A stretch of DNA of 64,000 nt from Siphonodentalium dalli. Taxonomy: Eukaryota; Mollusca; Scaphopoda; Gadilida; Siphonodentaliidae. This document shows, piece after piece, positions 1-11,599 of the stretch. The stretch spans positions 225,694,578-225,758,577 of the forward strand of contig CP136062.1 in the NCBI GenBank assembly GCA_032622095.1, read 5' to 3'. The notes beneath the pieces are model-generated. The model saw nothing but the letters and a program-made list of their open reading frames with translations. It did not search any database and was not told the origin of the DNA. Within the stretch, counting starts at the first letter, position 1. The number at the start of each line of letters is the position of its first letter. The translations under genes and the position numbers were made by a program.

Positions 1-679
1 AACCTGCTGAAAACAGTGTTTTCTGTTAGAAGACAATCAAATGCTGAGAATTAGTCATTAGGATGCAAATAAGTCCGACTGCAGGGGAACACCATTTTGA
101 TTCGAGTTCATGCATTTGAACTTCATCGACTGAGATTACTCAAACTCAGTAATGTTAGAAGTATAGACCGAGTGTAGGTAAATAGGGTTGGTTCTCAGAG
201 TTTGCACTCTGCCAATTTCTCTTTGAAATGTGCCCAGACATCTGATTTACTCATTTCTTGGGTATCCATGATACTATCTACAAGTAGTCAGCCGGAGAGT
301 AGATGTCAAATGACCACACTGTATACTGCAGTGAAAACGATTGTATTGATCTTTGCCGATGACCCAGTGGCGTCAGTGCACATGTTTACCGGACATCGGA
401 ACATCAAAGATGACGTCATGCATCTTTGATGTGTAGCCGCCAATGCCAGACTATGTAATCTGCCATTCATAGAAGACTTGATCTGGCACCAGATTTTGAC
501 TTTTAATACGCGTAATTTCGAATGTATACCCCTCTGAGTGATAACGTTTATTGCAAAATTTATAAAGTACCGTGTTTAAAAGCTACTGTTATCAGTCTAT
601 GCCGATTAAGGACCTGAATACGTTAGTTTTTTTATCAGTGGCATTGCATGTGTGTATTACATAGCGGTTAACCAGTTGA

Positions 680-1160
680 TCGTAGTTCAACCGGTTGCCG
701 ACGGTAGCCGGTTGTCAACCTGATATCCGTTTCAGCACTAGAAATATGGTCCAGATCCCACATAGTCCATAGTCTGCTCCCTCCCAACTGAAGCAAACAC
801 ACTCCCAAGTTCGTAAATTTGGAACAAATATGAACCCCAATCACCCAAGGACCCTCCATACCAAATATATGCTAAATCGGCCCAATGGTTCTTGAGAAGT
901 CATTCTAAGAATTATTATGGAGGAATAGAGTTAAGACCCTGCTTTCGCAACTATTTGACCCAGTGACCTCATTTGAATAAATCTGAATATGAGTCACCTA
1001 GGGAACATTCACACCAAATATGAACCCATTTGGTCTTATGGTTCCGAAGATGTTTAAAGAATTGTTGACGGACGGACGGATGGACGGACGGATGGACGGA
1101 CGACGGAGTGATGACTATAGCTCCACCGGAGACTTCGTCTCAGGTGAGCTAAAAACTATG
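680..1160 (+). repeat. Dispersed repeat ending in an (ACGG)n tract and small hairpin
   Basis: Non-coding sequence containing phrases such as CACACCAAATATGAACCCAT, followed by a (GGACGGAC)-type run at about 1069-1107 and then a short hairpin (GGAGAC...GTCTC) ahead of GGTGAGCTAAAA. This arrangement is typical of a high-copy repeat of marine invertebrates. The class is not settled; a hairpin close to CTAA would fit a Helitron 3' end, but that is weak. Confidence 0.4.
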
Positions 1161-1267
1161 TATTATTTTTATTATATGCCCCTTAATTATATATATGCCC
1201 CTTAATGTTCAAAGTTGATAAATTAACTCTTATTTAATTAAATCATTAACTTAATTACAGCAGTGAT

Positions 1268-2322
1268 TAGGCTCCTGCGAATATTCGATATTCGATTCGA
1301 AAGTCAAATTCGAGTCGAAATTGCCAACTCGAAATTTCGAATATACTATGACGGAAAAGTAGGCTGTTTCAGGACAAATACACATGTCGATCTTAGCTGT
1401 TTGTGGCATTTAATTCCAGAAAATTATGTATATATGCACATTATAATTCTTATTGTACATAGCCAACAATTAGCCACGATAGGACGACTAAATACGTCTG
1501 AATTATATAACTTTAAAATGGTAGCAAAAGCTAGCAGATAGCCAATGGACCGACGACGCGGTAAATTATAATAGCTATGAGACTGGGCTACCGATAGCGT
1601 TATCCATCGTCTATTCGATTCCGCTTTATGTAATATGGGTGAGAATGTAAACAACACATGTTCCTGGTGTCGAAAAGTGCATTTTGGCACTGTTCTCTTT
1701 TGAAGATGACTTTCAGTTTCAGAGTTTTCTTTTACAATGGACAAAATGTCGTCCATCATTCATGTTTATTTTAAACATGATAAAGCTGCAGGCACGTGTG
1801 ATGAATGCAACATGCATGGTGTATAAATCGCAAGCATCTGGGACAATGACCCATCTATGGAATCATCTGTTCAAGAAGCATCAACCAATACATGAAGAGG
1901 CTACACTGCGACTGTTGTTGCGTCTTCAAGTTTATAACAACGGGTGTTTCCGAATGCCGATTTGCAATTTTGAATGTACATGCAAACTGTAGAAATTTCG
2001 TGTGATTTTAGTTTGATAATCTGTTTAGTGGTAATATATTAATCGTTGTGATGGCCGCATGGACGTTTTAATCTGCTTTGTTTTCTTGACAATTATAAAT
2101 AGAAGTTAATAGTATATCAAACGACGGTTTATCGCCACATAAGTTCTGATGGAACTTCATGCATGTAGTTCATAGAACGTTTCACAAATAATCTAATCGT
2201 TGACAAAACATACCTAATTGAGAATGCAACACACAGATATGATTCGATTCGATATTCGATTCGATTTCGTGAATTTGATTCGATATTCGATTCGATGAAA
2301 ATATCCAATTCGCAGGACCCTA
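1268..2322 (+). mobile_element. Degenerate hAT-type transposon with BED zinc-finger remnant
   Basis: A 1055-bp element with short imperfect inverted ends (TAGGCTCCTGCGAAT at the left, the complement of TAGGGTCCTGCGAAT at the right). It is flanked by the 8-bp duplication GCAGTGAT / GCAGCGAT (one mismatch), as expected for hAT. Both subterminal regions are rich in ATTCGA repeats. Near 1738-1900 the plus strand encodes pieces of a BED-type zinc finger: CDEC in one frame, then TMTHLWNHLFKKH in another, so a one-base shift has broken it. The transposase body is missing. It is a non-functional copy. Confidence 0.75.
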
Positions 2323-2660
2323 GCAGCGATGTATATATAATGTATCTAATTTACATCCATGTCAGTGTTTACAAACAGGAACAGTCACTAAAGTTGAAAT
2401 TGACATGTAGTATTATCGATTGATCAAGTGGCATCATAAATTTTTCGTTTTTGATTGACATGTGCTCATTATTCAGTCCACCTTGATGGCTAGTGTGTCC
2501 CTGGCAGTTGTTAGTTTCAGGTCAGCAAGCTACAGTGAAATACTGCATGGAACCTACAGTGAAATAACAAAATGCTATTTCACTGTAGCTCCGAAGAGAG
2601 AGATACGAGGATCTATGTTACGGTAAATTTCCGCTATTTTATAGGCAAGCATACAGTGGG

Positions 2661-2767
2661 GAGAGCTTTCCGATGAATGGCAACAAGCCATATTTCCGAC
2701 AAAATCCTGAAAAGTTACCCATAATTCTGCTGTGGTTAAGGGGTCGATTAATTAGAGCATTACTGTA
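2661..2767. repeat. Half copy of mariner-like palindromic MITE (family C)
   Basis: One arm only: from GAGAGCTTTCCGATGAATGG to GCATTACTGTA. The full palindrome is at 21556-21768. It lies directly next to the nested palindromic element that follows. Confidence 0.7.
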
Positions 2768-2769
2768 TA

Positions 2770-3257
2770 GTGCTGGACATTTGCAGAATGAGGTCCCCAG
2801 AGGGTCAACTTAGTGCCGCTACCCCACATAGCAGGCTAGCATCACCAAATTGATCCTCATTCTGCATGGTTTCATCAGCTGTGGGAGATCTAGATTCATC
2901 CTCTGGGGATCTCATTCTGTTTAGGCCTCATCTTCTCTGGAAAGTATCTTTATTATCAAATTAACATTTTTTTTAGTTTCTTTAGAAACTTCATTAGAAA
3001 GTAACTTTTTCTTTTTAGTTTAGTTTCTCTATATCCTAAAATTGGCAGACGATGCAATGCAAAATCAAGTTGCCCAATGGGTGCACATCACCATCTTCAC
3101 CATCTGGGACTTAAATCTGATCCTAAGTCTCCAATAGCAGAAGAAGCTATGCAGAATGAGGTCCCCAGAGGATGAATTTTGTAAAGCTAACCCACAATGC
3201 AGGGTAGCGTCACTAAATTCACCCTCTGGGGACCTCATTCTGCAAATGTCCAGCACC
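2770..3257. repeat. Nested palindromic MITE (family D), copy 1
   Basis: Inverted ends (CTGGACATTTGCAGAATG / CATTCTGCAAATGTCCAG) enclose two copies of a smaller palindrome built from GAGGTCCCCAGAGG...CCTCTGGGGACCTC. The same architecture recurs at 15371, 27898, 31391, 35832 and 40527. Short ORFs reading RMRSPEGEFSDA come from this repeat and are not genes. Confidence 0.75.
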
Positions 3258-3427
3258 ATATTTTGAGATCTGATCCTCAACTAAACTGTAGATCTTCATC
3301 ATCACCCAGTCAACCATTTCATCTTGCCGTCTCAAATGACGGGTGAATTATTTCACATTACAGGTTTAACACTATGATCTAAAAGTTCACAAACTCAAAT
3401 AAAAAATATAGTAATATCCTATCTTAC

Positions 3428-3584
3428 TCAGCATTCATCTGTGTCCATAACCATGTCTCCGGGAAATGTTTTCTCACATGGGTAACCGGGGCAACAACGC
3501 TAGCTTCCTCAAACACAGCGATAGCTGGGCCTTTACGCATTATCACACCGTCATCAGCAAATGCAAATACTGGTCTTATAAATC
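3428..3584 (-). CDS. Cassette exon V18 of the A2M/TEP array (last found)
   Basis: Exon of 157 nt with acceptor CTCTTTTAG|GA and donor GA|GTAAGA, the closest to a consensus donor in the array. Its 51 codons start FIRPVFAFADDGVIMRKG and end VTHVRKHFPETWLWTQMNA. It is the tandem duplicate of V17. No further cassette or constitutive A2M/TEP exon was recognised between here and the left window edge, so the downstream exon that completes the split codon lies outside. Confidence 0.88.
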
Positions 3585-3841
3585 CTAAAAGAGGCGAAAC
3601 ATTCAAGACAAGGTCAGTTTATTTGGGGAGGAAAGTCGTTACCACGGAGACAGTTAATCCTGCTGGAAAAACCACTTACCCTGATTAACCCTTTCTATAC
3701 TAAATGGATTCTCCCAGTCAGTTATAAAAGTATATGTTGGAATGGACTATTATGAGGGATGAGTATTTAGAAAAGATGGTGCTTCCGGCGTCGGGCTCAT
3801 TGATGAGTTGTTCCCAAGGAAATGTCCAGAACTTCAATTAA

Positions 3842-4266
3842 CCCTTTACCCAACAGAACGGCCCTGTGCCAATGCATTCTCTTATATATGCGAGTCGACC
3901 ATAGGTCGCCTCACATATATAAGAGAATGCATTGGCTTAAGACATATCAAAAATGATAAAATTGTCAAAGAATGTAGAAATATATTATAAAAATTGATAA
4001 AACATGTAAGAAAAAATTATAAAATTGTTAAATAATGTAAGAAAAAATGTTTTTTTAGGCCAATGCATTCTCTTATATATGCGAGGCGACCTATGGTCGA
4101 CTCGAATATATAAGAGAATGCATTGGCACAGGGTATAACTGTGACCATCACAATGTGGTCAATGAACCGGTTCCAATGATATCCATATTTGTATGGTGTT
4201 ATTGAGACAGATCGAAGATATTTTAGGCTGTTGAAGCTTTATTTGGGCGTTTTGTTGGGTAAAGGG
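3842..4266. mobile_element. TTAA-flanked palindromic MITE, family B
   Basis: Ends CCCTTTACCCAACA / TGTTGGGTAAAGGG sit between two TTAA tetranucleotides (3838-3841 and 4267-4270). Inside are two hairpins with the core CAATGCATTCTCTTATATAT. TTAA targets with CCCTTT ends point to piggyBac-like mobilisation, which is inference because no transposase is present. Confidence 0.78.
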
Positions 4267-4345
4267 TTAATTAGTTCAACAAACGACGATCACACATAAA
4301 ACTATAAATTGAAATAGTCTATTAATCATCTGGAGTGGAGCTTAA

Positions 4346-4535
4346 CCCTCTCATGATGGGAGCTGCGCTGGTGCAGCATTAAATATCATGTGCCGGTGCA
4401 TTCTCTTATATATGCGAGTCTCCCATAGGCTTATACGGTCCAGGTAAATATTGTTAGGCCAATGTATTCTCTTATATATTTGAGGCTCCCTATGGGAGAC
4501 TCGCATATACAAGAGAATGGATTGGCACAGGGTTT
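4346..4535. mobile_element. TTAA MITE family A, right end truncated
   Basis: Left end CCCTCTCATGATGGGAGC after TTAA, then the double hairpin core. The sequence leaves the family consensus after GGCACAGGGTTTTCG, so the right end is missing or replaced. Confidence 0.65.
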
Positions 4536-4547
4536 TCGTATGATCTA

Positions 4548-4680
4548 TGCTTAATTGTAAATATTTCCTTCTCAACTCGGGACCCAACTATCGGCGATAA
4601 ACTAATGAAAATTATTTCGCCATCCGGAGTCACTGCATTTAATTAATATATAAGAATGGCGGTGTGTGCTGTCAATTTTA
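4548..4680. repeat. Dispersed repeat family J, partial copy
   Basis: Matches 5950-6085 closely over the stretch containing CAACTATCGGCG, ATTTCGCCATC and GGAGTCACTG. The longer copy at 5801-6157 ends with a single monomer of the satellite found at 42.6-64 kb. Confidence 0.6.
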
Positions 4681-4695
4681 ATTCAGACTAATTGG

Positions 4696-4864
4696 TGCAC
4701 ATCACCATCTGGGAACTTAAATCTGAGTCTAAGACTCCACTAGAAGATGAGGCCATACAGAATGAGCTCCACAGAGGATGAATTTAGTGATGCTAGCCCA
4801 CTATGCAGGGTGGCGTCACTAAATTCACCCTCTGGGGACCTCATTCTGCAAATGTCCAGCACCA
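4696..4864. repeat. Half copy of nested palindromic MITE (family D)
   Basis: Corresponds to the right part of the copy at 2770-3257 and is duplicated together with cassettes V17/V18. Confidence 0.65.
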
Positions 4865-4996
4865 TAGCATCGTCACCCAGTCAACCATTTCATCTTGCTG
4901 TCAAATGACGGGTGAATTATTTCACATTACAGGTTTAACACTATGATCTAGAAGATCACAAAGTCCGTTAAAAAATATAGTAACATCCTAGCTTAC

Positions 4997-5153
4997 TCGG
5001 CATTCATCTGTGTCCATAACCATGTCTCCGGGAAATGTTTTCTCACATGGGTAACCGGGGCAACAACGCTAGCTTCCTTGAATACAGTGATAGCTGGGCC
5101 TCTACGCATTATCATATCTTCATCAGCAAATGCAAATACTGGTCTTATAAATC
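4997..5153 (-). CDS. Cassette exon V17 of the A2M/TEP array
   Basis: Exon of 157 nt with acceptor CCTATTTTAG|GA and donor GA|GTAAGC. Its 51 codons start FIRPVFAFADEDMIMRRG and end VTHVRKHFPETWLWTQMNA. It is nearly identical to V18 1569 bp away, and several hundred bases of flanking intron are duplicated with it. The differences cluster in the variable half (DEDMIMRRG against DDGVIMRKG). It has His in RKHF where other subgroups have Tyr or Phe. Confidence 0.88.
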
Positions 5154-5343
5154 CTAAAATAGGCGAATAATTCAATACAATGTCAGTTTATTTGGGGAGG
5201 AAAGTCGTTACCATGGAGACAGTTAATTCTGCTGGAAAAACCACTTACCCTGATTAACCCTTTTTTTTACTGAATGGATTCTCCCAGTCAGTTATAAAAG
5301 TATATATTGGAATAGTCTATTATTAATTGGGAGAGGTGCTTAA

Positions 5344-5796
5344 CCCTTTCATGATGGGAGCTGCGCTGGTGCAGCATTAAAGATCCTGTACCAGTGCATT
5401 CTCTTATATCTCTCCAATAGGGAGCCTCACATATACAAGAGATGCACTGGCTTACAAGGTAAATATTTTTAGGACAATGTATTCTCTTATATCTCTCCAA
5501 TAGGGAGCCTCACATATACAAGAGATGCACTGGCTTACAAGGTAAATATTTTTAGGACAATGTATTCTCTTATATCTCTCCAATAGGGAGCCTCACATAT
5601 ACAAGAGATGCACTGGCTTACAAGGTAAATATTTTTAGGACAATGTATTCTCTTATATCTCTCCAATAGGGAGCCTCACATATACAAGAGATGCACTGGC
5701 TTACAAGGTAAATATTTTTAGGCCAATGTATTCTCTTATATATGTATTCTCTTATATATGTATTCTCTTATATATGCGAGGCTCCATATGTGAGGG
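5344..5796. mobile_element. TTAA MITE family A with internal 83-bp tandem expansion
   Basis: Family A left end after TTAA (5340-5343) and TTAA at 5797-5800. Inside, an 83-bp unit (hairpin TATATCTCTCCAATAGGGAG through GACAATGT) is repeated about four times with almost no divergence, starting near 5398, 5481, 5564 and 5647. A short 16-bp stutter follows. The right end is reduced. Confidence 0.75.
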
Positions 5797-5800
5797 TTAA

Positions 5801-6157
5801 AGACATATTATGGACTTATTTGGGTGCGTGAAACTAATACGTTAGTATTCAGGTGCTATTAGAGGAATGTAGCCTTCGACTAACATCATTGAAAATCTCA
5901 AGCAAAATGACCATACCACTCCATAGAAAACATCGTCTGAACTACGTTCAATTGTAAATATTTACTTCTCGAATCGGGATGCAACTATCGGCGTTAAACT
6001 AACGAAAATGATTTCGCCATCGGGAGTCACTGTATTTAATTATTATATAAGAATGACAGTGTGTGTTATCAATTTGGAAAAACAACAACTTTGAGAATTA
6101 AGATTATTCTCCATTTTATATTTGATCACTCTACCGGAGTGTTTCACATCACTTTAA
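5801..6157. repeat. Dispersed repeat family J containing one satellite monomer
   Basis: Begins AAGACATATTATGGACTT, the same sequence that borders the satellite at 42519. It ends (6099-6157) with one copy of the 56-bp satellite monomer: TAAGATTATTCTCCAT... through ...GGAGTGTTTCACATCACTT. A TTAA MITE is inserted directly at its end. Confidence 0.7.
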
Positions 6158-6412
6158 CCCTTTCATGAATGGAGCTTCCTGAAATTTTGCAAAAACCCTG
6201 AGCCGATGCATTCTCTTACATATGTGAGTGTCCCATAGGGAGCCTTGCATATATAAGAGAATGCACTAGCCTAACAATATTTACCTTGACCTTGTAAGCC
6301 AGTGTATTTTCTTACATATGCGAGACTCCCCTATGGGAGACTCGCATATATAAGAGAATGCACTGGCACAAGATCATTAATGCCGCACCCGTGCAGCTCC
6401 ATCATGGAAGTG
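6158..6412. mobile_element. TTAA MITE family A, full copy
   Basis: CCCTTTCATGAATGGAGC to CCATCATGGAAGTG between TTAA (6154-6157) and TTAA (6413-6416). Two hairpin cores with CATATGTGAG / CTTGCATATATAAGAG. Inserted in the satellite-like monomer. Confidence 0.78.
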
Positions 6413-6419
6413 TTAAGAA

Positions 6420-7490
6420 ATGTAAGCAGACGACAGACAGATGAAATGGTAATACAAGTGTAGAAGGATTTCTATTAATTGGTGGGATATATATGCTCAG
6501 ATACCGGTAATAAGTTCAAAACAGCCTGTGGTCTTGTTGGACTTATTATACATCTAAATAATTTCCTAAATTAAGGGAACAACTTGTCTATGAAAATAGT
6601 ATTTAGTAAAGGAAGGGTTTGAGAAATGTTATGTACTTATTTCAGTGAATTAAATTGAAATGTGAGTACCCAGGTACCTTAATTGAAATGTGAGTACCCA
6701 GACATCTCTCCCCAGGCCTGCAGATTTCAGAATTATGTGTAACATATTTTCCGTTTGCCTGGGTTGGGCTTAAGTAACCCATGGGTTACCATAAGAGTTA
6801 CACAAACTGTTATAATCACCACAACTGGTATTCACTACTAATGGGTAACTCATTAAAGTAATAATTTTGAATATCTCATATTGGGACTTGATTGTGCAAT
6901 AATATAGCCTACAGGTGAAAATCAGTGATCGCGAGACCTACAGAAAACTTTTGCTCAACATGTTTTTTTTACATAGACCATTCCAATGTATACTTTTATG
7001 ACTGAATGCGGGAGTCCATTTAGTATAGAAAGTATTAAGCTTCTTACAAACATTGAGTTGATCAGAAATACATGATTAATGGGCATTAAACCATCTTCAT
7101 CAACGTTGGTTGGCTTACGTCGACGGTCTAATATGCTATCCACCTTACCGACTGAGCAAGTAGAGGCTGACAAATACAATGAACAATGGACCATTCCATT
7201 ATAATCTTTGAAGGTTTTAATCTTAAATATGGTCGTCCACTTCGATGAGCTTTTTGATGTCTAATATTTTTGCAGCACACCATCACCTTATATGGAAAGC
7301 GATCTCACTTTATATGGAAAGCAATAACACCTGAGGTTTTTATAATTTTTCTCAAATGTTATATTATTTGAAAGCTTATTATAGCATTAATATTTGTCCT
7401 AATTAATAATAATTAATAATAACTAATATTAACAAGAAGTAAAGGTAAATAGGTTATTATGAGACTATATATATGCAGTGTTGTGTTCAT
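6420..7490. other. Intronic AT-rich DNA without recognisable gene
   Basis: Contains only short open frames without family motifs and one short duplicated phrase (AATTGAAATGTGAGTACCCAG, twice near 6651-6705). Nothing supports a gene. Confidence 0.5.
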
Positions 7491-7492
7491 GA

Positions 7493-7735
7493 TACTATAT
7501 AGTTTCTACATTCATTTATAATGAGATAAGATATATTGCTGAAAATATTCCAAGCCTTCTCATAATTAATATATCAATATTTTTTTGGAAATTTGACATG
7601 ATCTGTTTGAAGAATTATAGAGAGAACTACCTCATTTGATAAACAAAAAAAAAGAAAGATGATAGAAAAAACAGCTGAAAATATCAGAAAAAACATTTCC
7701 TAGAAAAGTGATTTATTCAGTTGATAATTTAATAA
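7493..7735 (-). repeat. Dispersed repeat family H (minus orientation)
   Basis: Reverse complement of the sequences at 18772-18985 and 25339-25877 (phrases TATCAACTGAATAA, GAACTACCTCATTTGAT and ATATTGATATATTAATTA). Confidence 0.65.
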
Positions 7736-7739
7736 AGCC

Positions 7740-9000
7740 ACATGGCGGTTTGCGCTCCAAAATACACCCAATAATATTCAGTTGATAAATACCTGAATAA
7801 CTTTTCTAAGAGCGTTATATGTCCCCAGACAGATGTATTGAAGTGATAAAAACTTTGAACACAATGTACGGGCTCCGAACAAAAACTGTGGCACTCGTTC
7901 ATCTGAATTCTGGAATCGGAAACGGAATGTCCGGAAATTGTAAATTGTGATTTCTTAACATGAAACTATTCATATTTCACGCACAACTTTATCTGTTTTA
8001 ATCATCCAAATTACGTACTACCATAAATGTTTTAGAACAAAGACTGCTCTAGGTTTGCAGTTGCAATTTTTACGCGACCATTGACTAAAATTTTGAACTG
8101 GCACAATTTAAACGAAACAATCTCAAATTTATAAAAAATTATAAAAAACAAAACACATATTTTCAGTGCTGTATTGATCAATTTGTTCGGGAATCTTCCG
8201 CGGAGGTAAGTTTTGATATACCTCTTACCAAATTACTGCAAAATCTTGAATATATTGATATGCTATGGTGCAGTACAAGCAAGTGTGCTCAAGTGTGGTA
8301 ACCTACCAACATAATATTATTAAAATGATTGAATTGCGCTCCAAGCTATGTACAGGTGTAATCGGCAATTCAATGCAAGTGTTGAATATATAACTGGGTT
8401 AATTAATGCATATTCAAAATATATCTGTCAACCCATGCTCTGATATAGAGGATCTCTAACGAGTCACAATTCTATACAAAATTTATTAACTGAGAGCACT
8501 AAATTTTAATAAAGCTGAGCTTCAATGAGGCTGGAATAAAATCTATTAGAAAAGGTTAATTAATTTTGTATAGAATTGCGATGAATTTGAAATCAATTTG
8601 ATCACATAATCACATTTTAGCAAGGATAAACGATCTTGAAATGGCTGGGGTTAAAACAAATTAATATTTCCTTATCACAACCAAAAAGGAAGTAACAACA
8701 CCTTCAAGAAAAAATATAGTTCCATTTTAAATGTGTCCTTTCATGTTGACAAAAATGTTCAACAACCCTTATCACCAATGTTTATCTGAAAGTCAACACT
8801 AAATAACCCAGCACAAATCGAATATCATAATTATATTCTAATTAACATAATAATAAAGTTCCAGCATTGACATCAACATCATTGTGCTAAGCTCTTATAT
8901 CACTGTGCCTGCCGATTTTACACATGTGGGTGCCGATTTTACACATGTCTTACTAAAAATATATAAGGCTGGATAGGCTAATTATGTGATAAAATTTATT
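7740..9000. other. Intronic DNA, no gene; small inverted repeat
   Basis: No coding similarity seen. A short inverted repeat pairs ACAATTCTATACAAAATT near 8466 with its complement near 8564, leaving a loop of roughly 80 bp. Confidence 0.45.
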
Positions 9001-9061
9001 CCCCAACCAAGGCTTAGCTTCCAATGTCACTTAGCAGTGGATTTCTCTCCTATGAACATAC

Positions 9062-9248
9062 TCAGCAGAAATCGACTCGAATAGCCATGTTTCGGGGAAG
9101 TACTTCCGAGTATGAATAACGGCCGCAGGTTCGGTTATCATTGGTTGGATATCATTAGCCTTGGGTATCACCTGCATTAAATCATCAAACATTTCCTGAA
9201 AACCTCCTCGGCCTCGTTGTAAATTCTTCCTCTGGGCAACTATCCAAC
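9062..9248 (-). CDS. Cassette exon V16, longest cassette
   Basis: Exon of 187 nt with acceptor TTTATAG|GT and donor GA|GTATGT. Its 61 codons start WIVAQRKNLQRGRGGFQ and end IHTRKYFPETWLFESISA. The N-terminal half is strongly basic (RK, QRGRGG), opposite in charge to V1. The residue after FPETWL is Phe rather than Trp. It has no close relative in the array and lies alone in a stretch poor in MITEs, so it may be an old cassette. The donor phase and GA end match V1, V17 and V18. Confidence 0.86.
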
Positions 9249-9719
9249 CTATAAATAGCGTTTGTAATTGAGCACGCGTGAACGTCTGCAACAGATGGTA
9301 ATGGCAGAATCATTGAATTCTCGAAATGAAATTTTTCAGATTTTTTTTTTATTATTGATTATCAAAGTTTACAGACAAAATAAAATATTTCTCTTCAGAA
9401 GATTGAGTTTTCAAAATATTTCACTGGACAGCAGCAACAAATAACTGGGAATAATGAGCACTGAAATGTGTCGTCTCAACTTCTCTTTCCATTTCAAGTT
9501 TCTAGAGCAATACATATTATCACAACAGCTAGTGTGTTGATCCATGTCGTAGTATCACCTCGAGTTGATGCGAGCAGAGTGCCGAATCCAAACGATGCGA
9601 CGTCACTGATCAAGTCACTACTGTGATAACAGGGTTATTATATTAAGCCCAATTTACAATAATAACTATTTAATTACAGATTTGTTTTCACTTCAGCAGT
9701 TTAATTTTCTTACCAGATA

Positions 9720-9749
9720 TAACGGGGTGGGGGAGGGGGGGGGGGGGTG
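9720..9749. repeat. G-rich homopolymer tract
   Basis: A run of mostly G (GGTGGGGGAGGG followed by more than ten G). Potential quadruplex-forming sequence and assembly-error hotspot. Confidence 0.7.
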
Positions 9750-10289
9750 AAAACGAACACAGCCTCAGCATACCTAGTTACGTAGTCTATATTTAACGGA
9801 TAACTAGTCCCGTCATTGTTAATTCGGCAATTTCAGTAGGAGGAAATCTCACCTAGTTTGATCAGACGATTTGGATTATATCGTAAAACAATAGTGGTAT
9901 TTAGGGAAGAATATTCATATAATAAATATGTATATCACTAACAAGAAAGAATTCTCATTCTTCGAGTGCTCTGAAAGTTTTCGCACATATTTCTGTTCTA
10001 AAAATAGCCCCGCTGATTCCTCCTCCAGGCAATATATAAAACCACCCTATAAATAGCTTTACAAACAGACAGTTGACCCCATACTATATAAGCCCAGATT
10101 CTCACAGACTACAGGTACAGGAGTCTATACAAGCACTAACTAGGTCACTAGGCCACACCTTATCCAAATCAATATACACACACAGTACAAACAAGAAAAA
10201 TAAGTCACAAATCCCTGTCCACTTCCGGAAAGGGGGGGGGGTGCATGTGGCTTTGCTTTCTGCTGTGGTGGCACGCGTCTGAAACACAA

Positions 10290-10770
10290 TAGGCATCAAG
10301 AGAATCGACGATGGAGTCACGGAACCCAAAATCAAACTTGACATGTATTTTCATATGAGTAATTCATATTGAAAACAATCAGATAAAAGTAAAGTTATCA
10401 CCCGGAAACCAAAATAATCGCCAAATTCTAAGTCGACAAGGACCACAACTCTGGCAAAAATGGGTGGACCGAATCCAAATTCGAAAATGACCTGTATTTT
10501 CATCTGGCTAATCCACATACAAAATTTGAAAACAGTCAGACAACTAAAACTAAATTTATCAACCGGAAACCTTCTAAGTCAACAAGGACCATAACTCTGG
10601 AAAAAAATGGCAGGCAGAATCCAAACTCGAACTTGACCTGTATTTTGGGCTAGTCAACTCACATACAAATTAAATTCCATTCAGTTCAGACATACTAATT
10701 AATGCTATCATCCGGAAATGAAAAAGCGAACAGATGGACAGGACAGACAGACGGATGGATGGACCAAACA
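10290..10770. repeat. Dispersed repeat with internal ~150-bp tandem units
   Basis: Three diverged units each contain a phrase like CTTGACCTGTATTTT and a CCGGAAACC motif, ending in a GACAGACGGATGGATGG run similar to the repeat tail near 1.1 kb. Confidence 0.5.
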
Positions 10771-10908
10771 CATTCTGTTTTTGTTCAAAACAGGCGTATA
10801 AAAACTACTATCGGCATATAAGAATATACATACAAATGCTCTTTAACGGCATTATAACAATACCAAAGTTGGTTGTAGAAGAGGGATGCCAGCCCGAGCT
10901 TTCAAATC

Positions 10909-11584
10909 CTGCTGAATATCACCCCCTATACCTTGATGCTGAATATCACCCCCTATACCTTGATGCTGAATATCACCCCCTATACCTTGATGCTGAATAT
11001 CACCCCTATACCGATAATACCTTGATGCTGAATATCACCCCTATACCTTGATGCTGAATATCACCGCCTATACCGTGATGCTGAATATCACCCCTCTATA
11101 CCTTGATGCTGAATATCACCCCCCTATACCGTGATGCTGAATATCACCCCTCTGTACCTTGATGCTGAATATCACCGCCTATACCGTGATGCTGAATATC
11201 ACCCCTCTATACCTTGATGCTGAATATCACCCCCCTATACCGTGATGCTGAATATCACCCCTCTGTACCTTGATGCTGAATATCACCCCCTATACCGTGA
11301 TGCTGAATATCACCCCTCTATACCTTGATGCTGAATATCACCCCATATACCGTGATGCTGAATATCACCCCCTATACCTTGATGCTGAATATCACCCCCT
11401 ATACCGTGATGCTGAATATCACCCCCTATACCGTGATGCTGAATATCACCCATCTACACCTTGATGCTGAATATCACTCCCTATACCGTGATGCTGAATA
11501 TCACCCATCTACACCTTGATGCTGAATATCACCCACTATACCGATAATACCGTGATGCTGAATATCACCCCCTATACCTTGATC
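10909..11584. repeat. 27-bp minisatellite (GATGCTGAATATCACCCC...)
   Basis: About 25 tandem copies of a 27-28-bp unit with TATACCTT and TATACCGT variants. Short ORFs reading DAEYHPLY arise only from the repeat. Confidence 0.9.
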
Positions 11585-11599
11585 AGATTGAAGTTCCCC

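Noticed and set aside
3065-3280. ORF with RMRSPEGEFSDA, also at 27874-28161 and 40953-41225
   Set aside because: The same peptide recurs wherever the nested palindromic MITE occurs, so it is a translated repeat.
3808-4587. Short ORFs with LYMRVSHRE or YICESTIG type sequence
   Set aside because: They are translations of the TTAA MITE hairpin core, found at every copy.
10734-11519. ORFs reading DAEYHPLY repeats
   Set aside because: They derive from the 27-bp minisatellite, whose length divisible by three keeps one frame open.
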